Below are positions 1 to 4,533 of a DNA stretch of 5,909 nucleotides, piece after piece (the stretch's first letter is position 1; every line of letters starts with the position of its first letter). This stretch comes from Calditrichota bacterium (lineage in GTDB: Bacteria; Zixibacteria; MSB-5A5; GN15; FEB-12), in contig DAOWIC010000148.1 of NCBI GenBank assembly GCA_030641085.1, positions 1 to 5,909 on the forward strand, written 5' to 3'. Both the position numbers and the translations under genes were made by a program. Below the pieces are notes generated by a model that did not search any database, was not told where the DNA came from, and saw only the letters and a list, made by a program, of their open reading frames with translations.

Positions 1-455
1 TCGATCAACTCGGCCGCCACCTCCTCGCGTTTGGTGGAGTAGATCTCCTCCGGTTTATAGTTGCCGGCGACCGAGCGCGCGATACCACGAATCGTCGGCG
101 CAATGGCTACCTTGTAGTAGGCCGGTCCGATAGTGACCTGGAGCGAGTCGAGCTTGTTCGCAATAGGGCGATACATAATCGAAACTTCCAGCTTGATCGA
201 GGCGCCGTCGGACGAGAGCACAGTCAGTTGTTCCTTGTTCTCCTGAAGCTGAATCTTATAGACAAAGATGCTGTTCCACGGCATGTGCCAGTTGAAACCC
301 TCGGAGTAGATCTTACCGAACTCGGTACCGGCGCCGAATTTTGAATAAAATATCCCCCGGTGACCGGACGGGATCTGGGTACCGCAGCCAACCATACCGA
401 GCGCGAAGATGCAGATCAGCAGCAGCGGCAGTAATTGTGATAATTTCCTGGACAT
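1..455 (-). CDS. Prohibitin/SPFH (band 7) family lipoprotein, 5' part only
   Basis: The gene starts at ATG 455-453 and runs leftward off the window, so only about 151 N-terminal residues are visible. A strong Shine-Dalgarno (AAGGAGG, 466-460) sits 4 bases before the ATG. Residues 1-24 form a bacterial lipoprotein signal: MSRK, then a Leu/Ile-rich stretch, then GMVGC with the probable lipidated cysteine at residue 24. The mature part opens with IPSGHRGIFYSKFG, followed by GFNWHMPWNSIFVYKIQLQ, SSDGASIKLEVSIMYRP and IRGIARSVAGNYKPEEIYS. This order matches the start of prohibitin-type SPFH domains (VPxGxRGV, GxHxxxPW, SxDG, xYRP, RxxxGxYxxEEIYSxR). SPFH proteins form large ring-like oligomers on membranes and are linked to membrane organisation and protease control. 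Here the anchor appears to be a lipid rather than the more usual transmembrane helix. The 391-base gap from the next gene upstream suggests its own promoter. The family call is confident; the cellular role is not known. Confidence 0.85.
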   Translation of the reverse strand, partial: MSRKLSQLLPLLLICIFALGMVGCGTQIPSGHRGIFYSKFGAGTEFGKIYSEGFNWHMPWNSIFVYKIQLQENKEQLTVLSSDGASIKLEVSIMYRPIANKLDSLQVTIGPAYYKVAIAPTIRGIARSVAGNYKPEEIYSTKREEVAAELI

Positions 456-584
456 AATACCTCCTTGTTTTCGATTGAACTTCCCATTGTATAACGCAAT
501 TACCCCGCTCTTTGGATGGTATTCAACAAAAAACAGACAGGCGTCGCCCGGCTTTCACATATCAGAGATGGGATTTGAGGGCTT

Positions 585-608
585 GTAGGGGCTTGATTTA
601 TCAAGCCC
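585..608 (+). repeat. Hairpin repeat family A, copy 1 (TGATTTATCA core)
   Basis: The unit begins GTAGG and contains a perfect 8-base-pair stem, GGGCTTGA (589-596) with TCAAGCCC (601-608), around the four-base loop TTTA. It shares GTAGG and the TGATTTATCA core with two further copies at 688-712 and 720-744, while the outer stem bases differ and remain paired. It resembles REP-like intergenic palindromes in size; no transposase gene for it is in the window. Confidence 0.75.
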
Positions 609-687
609 GTGCTCGACTATGGCAGCTTAACCGTAGGTAGGGGGTTCCGGAGAACGCAAAACGCCCGGAGAAACCCGACATCGCGTT

Positions 688-712
688 CGTAGGGACATGA
701 TTTATCATATCC
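688..712 (+). repeat. Hairpin repeat family A, copy 2
   Basis: The unit begins CGTAGG and has stem GGACATGA (693-700) with TCATATCC (705-712) around loop TTTA. One of the eight pairs is C-A on the plus strand, which becomes a G-U wobble if the minus strand is read as RNA. It is followed after seven bases by copy 3 in the opposite orientation, so copies 2 and 3 make a larger imperfect palindrome over 688-744 with about 20 of 25 positions shared between the arms. Confidence 0.75.
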
Positions 713-719
713 TTCCCAT

Positions 720-744
720 GCATTTGATAAATCAAATGCCTACG
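720..744 (-). repeat. Hairpin repeat family A, copy 3 (inverted)
   Basis: Read on the minus strand, the unit starts CGTAGG (744-739) and continues into the shared TGATTTATCA core. The stem is perfect: GCATTTGA (720-727) with TCAAATGC (732-739), loop TAAA on the plus strand. Relative to copy 2, the changed stem bases are changed on both sides so that pairing is kept. Confidence 0.75.
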
Positions 745-754
745 ACCTGTGGGC

Positions 755-774
755 GGCAGATGCCCTCATCTGCC
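755..774 (-). repeat. Hairpin repeat family B, copy 1 (inverted)
   Basis: This is a perfect 8-base-pair stem, GGCAGATG (755-762) with CATCTGCC (767-774), around CCCT. Read on the minus strand the loop is AGGG, identical to copy 2 at 796-815. The flank after the element on the minus strand (GCCCACAG) resembles the flank of copy 2 (GTGCACAG), so the repeat unit extends about 8 bases past the stem. Confidence 0.7.
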
Positions 775-795
775 CCGCCGGTACTGTGATATCGC

Positions 796-815
796 GGCAG
801 GTGAGGGCACCTGCC
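796..815 (+). repeat. Hairpin repeat family B, copy 2
   Basis: This is a perfect 8-base-pair stem, GGCAGGTG (796-803) with CACCTGCC (808-815), around AGGG, extendable by C795-G816 and a further wobble and pair. Against copy 1 the only stem difference is an A-T pair replaced by G-C, a compensated change. Copies 1 and 2 face each other, and short flanking arms CTGTG (747-751) and CACAG (819-823) are also complementary. Confidence 0.7.
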
Positions 816-846
816 GTGCACAGTTTGTTCCGTAGTGTCAGATATG

Positions 847-1875
847 TTATTCCACGCGATAGGGGACGCACCAACTCTTATAATCCAGAATATTGATCGG
901 CACATAGCCGACCGGGTCGCCCGGAAGACGGCGGAATTCCTGGAAAAAGATGATATTCCACGACGGCCGGTGGTTGGTCGGCGTATTAATGGTCGCAGTA
1001 TAGGCAAAGTCGCCTTGCGGCTGCATCGATTGAAGCGAGTAACCGCCACTGGTTTGGGCGCAGACTGTCATCAAGTGCGACAGGTCAGAGATCAGGGTCG
1101 AGCGGATGGCCAAACTCTCGCCGTCGTCAACCCGCGCGATCGCATCCGGTGGTGAAAGCCAAATATACGGCTGCGCGCTGGCAATCGCGTCAATTACCGT
1201 ATCCCGGCCGTAGGCCAGGTCTACCAACTCCGACGATATCCTTCGGTAGACAAGACTGTCGCCGCTGAAAATGGAGGCATCCTCGCGGACAATATCGAGC
1301 CGTGCCGGCAGTACCGGGCCGCCGCCGGACCAGGCGCGCAGCAGCCAGCCGGCAAACGACTGGGAGTCATCGCCCAACTTGAGAAAGTAGGCATATCGCG
1401 TCAGCTTGCGGATCGACTCAAAATAGGTCGTATCACCGTCGATGATTCGCCGCGTCGTGACATAAAAACGGTCCAAAACTTCGACCTCGGCATCTTTGGT
1501 TCGACCATACGGGCTGCCGAAATCCTGGATGTAGACGGCATTGGTGTCGATTCCAAGCCGTTTGTAGAAGGCGATAAAGTTTTCCTCGAGCTCATCGACA
1601 GTTATAACGACCTCGATTGACCGTCGGGTGGAGTCGAGATGGTCGCTGTAGACCGCACCCGGGTCGAGCGCGACCGTAAACGGATCGTCGATAATTATCG
1701 AGCTGGTGCGAAACAGGGCCTGAGCGTCATCGCTTTCGTTAATGTAGCGGGCAATTTCTTCGGCATCGACCAGAATAGGAATGTCTATCTCCTCGCAGCC
1801 GCCAAAGGCGAGCGCCAATCCTACCATCGCTGTCAGAATGATCAGTTTTCGATTTTTCCGGGTGTTTTCCATCAT
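847..1875 (-). CDS. Lipoprotein of unknown function
   Basis: About 342 residues if started at ATG 1875-1873. An in-frame ATG nine bases upstream (1884) is less likely, because the only Shine-Dalgarno (AGGGAG, 1890-1885) directly touches it, while the spacing to 1875 is 9 bases. The N-terminus is a typical export signal: KNRK, a hydrophobic run LIILTAMVGLALAF, then GGC, with the lipidated cysteine at about residue 27. The residue after it is Glu, so no inner-membrane Asp+2 retention signal is seen. The mature part is acidic and mixed in composition (YINESDDAQALFRTSS, SIEVVITVDELEENFIAFYKR, a Ser/Gly/Trp-containing middle, and SWNIIFFQEFRRLPGDP near the end). There are no membrane segments and only two further cysteines, one in MTVCAQTSGGY and one in the tail YKSWCVPYRVE. 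I recognise no domain family. It follows uvrB by 27 bases on the same strand and is probably cotranscribed, but a role in DNA repair is not implied. Confidence 0.8.
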   Translation of the reverse strand: MMENTRKNRKLIILTAMVGLALAFGGCEEIDIPILVDAEEIARYINESDDAQALFRTSSIIIDDPFTVALDPGAVYSDHLDSTRRSIEVVITVDELEENFIAFYKRLGIDTNAVYIQDFGSPYGRTKDAEVEVLDRFYVTTRRIIDGDTTYFESIRKLTRYAYFLKLGDDSQSFAGWLLRAWSGGGPVLPARLDIVREDASIFSGDSLVYRRISSELVDLAYGRDTVIDAIASAQPYIWLSPPDAIARVDDGESLAIRSTLISDLSHLMTVCAQTSGGYSLQSMQPQGDFAYTATINTPTNHRPSWNIIFFQEFRRLPGDPVGYVPINILDYKSWCVPYRVE

Positions 1876-1884
1876 CAAATCCAT

Positions 1885-1890
1885 CTCCCT
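1885..1890 (-). promoter_or_regulatory. Shine-Dalgarno deciding the lipoprotein start
   Basis: AGGGAG on the minus strand lies in the short gap after the uvrB stop codon. It abuts the ATG at 1884 but stands 9 bases from the ATG at 1875, which is the basis for choosing the shorter protein. Confidence 0.6.
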
Positions 1891-1902
1891 ATAAACGGGC
1901 GG

Positions 1903-3945
1903 CTACCTTCTTTTGTTTTTTCCGATTTTGAATTTCTGCTTCATCTCTTTTATTTCGTCGCGAATGAGGGTAGCCGTCTCGAAATCGAGATTTTCCGCGG
2001 CGTTTTTCATCGCCTTGATCATAAATCCGATCTGGTCCTCGGCGCTCATGCGGTCGAAGCTGGACGGTTTGTCGAAAGCCGCATCTTCTTCGACGGTTTT
2101 GGCGTCGGCAAACTGGGTCGAGCGCAGGATCTCCTCGCGCGTCTTAAAGATCGTCTCCGGATTGATATTATGCTCTTCATTATAGGCCATCTGCTTTTTG
2201 CGCCGCCGCTCGGTTTCGTCGATAGTCTTCCTCATCGAATCGGTGATTTTATCGGCGTACAGGATCACCTCACCGTCTTTGTTGCGGGCGGCTCGCCCGG
2301 CGGTCTGGATCAGTGCCCGGGCCGACCGGAGAAAGCCCTCCTTGTCGGCGTCGAGAATGGCCACCAGCGAAACCTCCGGCAAGTCCAGCCCCTCGCGGAG
2401 CAGGTTGACCCCGACCAGAACGTCGAACTGGGCCAGGCGCAGGTCGCGGATTATCTCGGTGCGCTCGATAGTCGCGATCTCGCTATGGAGGTATCTGACT
2501 TTCACGTTGAGCTTTTTCATGTACTCGGTCAAGTCCTCGGACATTCGCTTGGTGAGAGTCGTTACCAGCACCCTCTCCCCTTTGGCTTTGCGCACTTTCG
2601 CTTCCTTGAGCAGATCATCGACCTGGGTGGCCAGTGGCCGGACGCTTATTTTCGGGTCGAGCAGACCGGTCGGGCGGATAACCTGTTCGACCACCACGCC
2701 CTCCGATTTCTCCAACTCGTAGTCGGCCGGGGTGGCCGAGACATAGATCGTCGAGTTCATGAGGCTTTCGAACTCTTCAAAAAAGAGCGGCCGGTTGTCC
2801 AGCGCCGACGGAAGCCGGAAACCGTGCGACACCAGCGTCTCTTTCCGGCTGCGATCACCGGCGTGCATACCGCGGATCTGAGGGATTGACTGATGCGACT
2901 CGTCGATAATTGTCAGGAAGTCATCCGGGAAAAAGTCAATCAGTGTGAACGGTCTCTCGCCCGCTTTGCGGCCGACCAGATGCCGCGAATAGTTTTCGAT
3001 CCCGGCGCAGTAACCGATCTCCTTGAGCATCTCCAGGTCATATTTCGTGCGTGACTCAATCCGTTGCGCTTCGAGCAGCTTATCCTCGGAGACGAAATTG
3101 GTCAGAGTCTCTTTCAGTTCCTGTTTGATCAACGTAATCGCGTTCTCCAACTGAGGCCGCGAGGTGACGAAATGCTTGGCCGGATAGACCGCGATCCGCT
3201 CGCGTTCTTTGATTATCTCGCCGGTGAGCGGGTTGATTTCGGTGATGCGCTCGATTTCGTCGCCAAAGAACTCGATCCGGAAGGCGTTTTCATGATAGGC
3301 CGGAATCAGCTCGATCGTATCGCCGCGCACCCGGAAATTGCCGCGGGTGAACGAAATATCGTTGCGGTTATAATGAATCGAGATCAGCTTGCGAATAACC
3401 TCGTCGCGGTCGGTCTCGATGCCCTTCTCGATAAACAAAAATTGACGCTTGTATTCCTCCGGTGAGCCGAGCCCGTAGATACATGAGACGGAGGAGACAA
3501 TTATGACATCATCGCGCTCCAGCAGCGAGGCGGTGGCCCGCAGGCGGAGACGGTCGATATCGTCGTTTACCGCCGTGTCTTTCTCAATAAATGTGTCAGT
3601 GGTCGGAAGGTACGCCTCCGGCTGGTAATAATCGTAGTAGCTGACAAAGAACTCAACCGCGTTGTGCGGGAAAAACGCCTTCAACTCGCCATAAAGTTGG
3701 GCGGCCAGCGTTTTATTGTGCGATATAACCAGCGCCGGTCGGCCGGTCTGCGCGATCACATTGGCTATGGTGAAGGTTTTGCCCGACCCGGTCACGCCCA
3801 AAAGTGTCTGGTGGCGACGATGGGACTCAATCCCCTCGATCAGTTCCGCAATCGCCTGCGGCTGGTCGCCCTTGGGAGTGAAATTCGACCGCAGGTCAAA
3901 GACCGCCCGTTTTGTCGCCTGTTTTGTGTTCGCTCGAGTGGACAT
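1903..3945 (-). CDS. uvrB: UvrABC system protein B (excinuclease subunit UvrB)
   Basis: UvrB is the DNA-damage-verifying helicase-like subunit of bacterial nucleotide excision repair. It is loaded by UvrA, clamps a strand behind its beta-hairpin and recruits the nuclease UvrC. The 680-residue product has the usual family length and full architecture. Walker A is GVTGSGKT (50-57). The aromatic beta-hairpin is YYDYYQPEAYLP (103-114). Walker B/DESH is at 348-351 in TIIDESHQS. Motif III is YVSATPADYE (401-410). NLLREGLDLPE (514-524) and motif VI QTAGRAARN (547-555) follow. The C-terminal UVR motif that contacts UvrC spans about 637-672 (MIKAMKNAAENLDFETATLI). No key residue is missing. The start ATG (3945-3943) has a weak AGGT ribosome site seven bases upstream and a good promoter at 3974-4002. 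It diverges from rplU and leads into the unknown lipoprotein gene. Confidence 0.98.
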   Translation of the reverse strand: MSTRANTKQATKRAVFDLRSNFTPKGDQPQAIAELIEGIESHRRHQTLLGVTGSGKTFTIANVIAQTGRPALVISHNKTLAAQLYGELKAFFPHNAVEFFVSYYDYYQPEAYLPTTDTFIEKDTAVNDDIDRLRLRATASLLERDDVIIVSSVSCIYGLGSPEEYKRQFLFIEKGIETDRDEVIRKLISIHYNRNDISFTRGNFRVRGDTIELIPAYHENAFRIEFFGDEIERITEINPLTGEIIKERERIAVYPAKHFVTSRPQLENAITLIKQELKETLTNFVSEDKLLEAQRIESRTKYDLEMLKEIGYCAGIENYSRHLVGRKAGERPFTLIDFFPDDFLTIIDESHQSIPQIRGMHAGDRSRKETLVSHGFRLPSALDNRPLFFEEFESLMNSTIYVSATPADYELEKSEGVVVEQVIRPTGLLDPKISVRPLATQVDDLLKEAKVRKAKGERVLVTTLTKRMSEDLTEYMKKLNVKVRYLHSEIATIERTEIIRDLRLAQFDVLVGVNLLREGLDLPEVSLVAILDADKEGFLRSARALIQTAGRAARNKDGEVILYADKITDSMRKTIDETERRRKKQMAYNEEHNINPETIFKTREEILRSTQFADAKTVEEDAAFDKPSSFDRMSAEDQIGFMIKAMKNAAENLDFETATLIRDEIKEMKQKFKIGKNKRR

Positions 3946-3973
3946 AGTAGTACCTAAAAAGGGTCAATTTGTT

Positions 3974-4002
3974 AATATACTCCAAATACCCACAGGCGGC
4001 AA
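3974..4002 (-). promoter_or_regulatory. Predicted sigma70-type promoter of uvrB
   Basis: On the minus strand, TTGCCG (4002-3997) and TATATT (3979-3974) are separated by 17 bases, close to the TTGACA/TATAAT consensus. Transcription would start near 3967, giving a leader of about 20 bases before the uvrB ATG. The prediction comes from sequence match only. Confidence 0.55.
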
Positions 4003-4035
4003 TCACAAATGGCTGATTCGCTTGGGATTGATACA

Positions 4036-4067
4036 GTTCTATTGGAACCCTACTATCGGTCGGTAGT
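4036..4067. promoter_or_regulatory. Two small dyads in the divergent control region
   Basis: GTTC (4036-4039) and GAAC (4045-4048) form an inverted repeat with a five-base centre. ACTATCG (4052-4058) and CGGTAGT (4061-4067) form a second one with a two-base centre and one mismatch. They lie midway between the -35 boxes of uvrB and rplU, where a shared operator could sit. They match no LexA/SOS box that I can name, so binding of any regulator is a guess. Confidence 0.25.
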
Positions 4068-4114
4068 TTAATGTTCGGGCCGGTAAATGGGGCCCGCTGT
4101 AAGGAAAAATTGCC

Positions 4115-4142
4115 TTGACTTGCGCGCCGTATATGTTACTTT
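4115..4142 (+). promoter_or_regulatory. Predicted extended -10 promoter of rplU-bamA
   Basis: TTGACT (4115-4120) matches the -35 consensus at five of six bases. After 16 bases comes TACTTT (4137-4142), preceded by TG at 4134-4135, making an extended -10 (TGtTACTTT). Transcription would start near 4149, leaving a leader of about 50 bases before the rplU start. Confidence 0.55.
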
Positions 4143-4146
4143 TTGA

Positions 4147-4189
4147 AGCTTAACTTTAAGCTGGTAAATAATTTTCATTACCTGGAGGA
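4147..4189 (+). promoter_or_regulatory. rplU leader: two small dyads and Shine-Dalgarno
   Basis: AGCTTA (4147-4152) pairs with TAAGCT (4157-4162) around ACTT, and GGTAA (4163-4167) pairs with TTACC (4178-4182), ending just before the ribosome site GGAGGA (4184-4189). The Shine-Dalgarno lies 11 bases from the ATG at 4200, somewhat long; a weaker TAGG at 4190-4193 lies closer. The second dyad could influence access to the ribosome site. The first overlaps the predicted transcription start and may not be fully transcribed. No known L21-leader family was recognised. Confidence 0.35.
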
Positions 4190-4199
4190 TAGGTTAATA

Positions 4200-4520
4200 A
4201 TGTACGCTGTTTTCAAACTGTCCGGCTTCCAGTACGGTGCCGAAGAAGGTGAAACCCTGCGTGTTCCCCGACAGCAGGCCAATAAGGGCGAAACCATTGA
4301 TATCAGTGAAGTTATGGTGGTCGCCGATGGTGACAAGTCTACGGTCGGCACACCGTATATAGACGAAGCCAAGATTGAGGCCGAAGTGGTCAGTGAAGGC
4401 AAGGCCGATAAAGTGCTCATCTACAAGTACAAGCGTCGGACCAAGTATCGCCGCACCCAGGGGCACCGTCAGGACTATAGCGAGATCAAGATAAACAAGA
4501 TAACCGTGCCAAAAAGCTGA
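4200..4520 (+). CDS. rplU: 50S ribosomal protein L21
   Basis: L21 is a large-subunit protein that binds 23S rRNA and stabilises its fold. The 106-residue product starts MYAVFKLSGFQYGAEEGETLRV, the usual L21 opening (MYAVIxxGGKQYxVxEGD). It ends with the diagnostic basic tail KVLIYKYKRRTKYRRTQGHR followed by QDYSEIKINKI. Length matches the family (about 100-105). An upstream in-frame TTG at 4143 would add 19 residues with no family match, so ATG 4200 is the start; GGAGGA precedes it. Small departures from typical L21 are the SGFQ in place of GGKQ near the N-terminus and the short tail VPKS. It is the first gene of a rightward unit with bamA 13 bases later. The common partner rpmA (L27) does not follow it. 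Confidence 0.96.
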   Translation: MYAVFKLSGFQYGAEEGETLRVPRQQANKGETIDISEVMVVADGDKSTVGTPYIDEAKIEAEVVSEGKADKVLIYKYKRRTKYRRTQGHRQDYSEIKINKITVPKS

Positions 4521-4533
4521 GCCTGCAAATCAT

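Larger units (their letters stand above)
456..846. other. Intergenic region with clustered hairpin repeats
   Basis: This stretch lies between two minus-strand genes, the unknown lipoprotein ending at 847 and the SPFH lipoprotein starting at 455. I see no convincing gene in it; the short frames crossing it have no ribosome site or recognisable protein. It holds the Shine-Dalgarno of the SPFH gene (460-466), an AT-rich piece at about 486-500 that could be a -10 region, and five hairpin repeats of two families between 585 and 823, listed separately. None of the hairpins is followed by a T-run on the minus strand, so no intrinsic terminator for the upstream unit is evident. Confidence 0.7.

Noticed and set aside
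486..493. -10 box for the SPFH gene (TATACA or TACAAT on the minus strand)
   Set aside because: No acceptable -35 element is found 16-18 bases upstream; too weak to list as a promoter.
755..815. CRISPR array or intrinsic terminator
   Set aside because: There are only two copies in inverted orientation without regular spacers, and no T-run follows either stem on either strand.
732..1155. Short open frames on both strands around 732-1155
   Set aside because: They overlap the hairpin repeats and the 3' end of the lipoprotein gene in other frames and lack ribosome sites or protein similarity that I can recognise.
1639..2889. Long plus-strand open frame of 416 codons
   Set aside because: It runs antisense across uvrB and the lipoprotein gene, whose minus-strand products are clearly real. 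Its translation shows no recognisable domain and it has no ribosome site.
4143..4199. Longer rplU start at TTG 4143
   Set aside because: The 19 extra residues do not match L21, the position overlaps the predicted -10 element, and a Shine-Dalgarno plus canonical MYAVF start exist at 4200.
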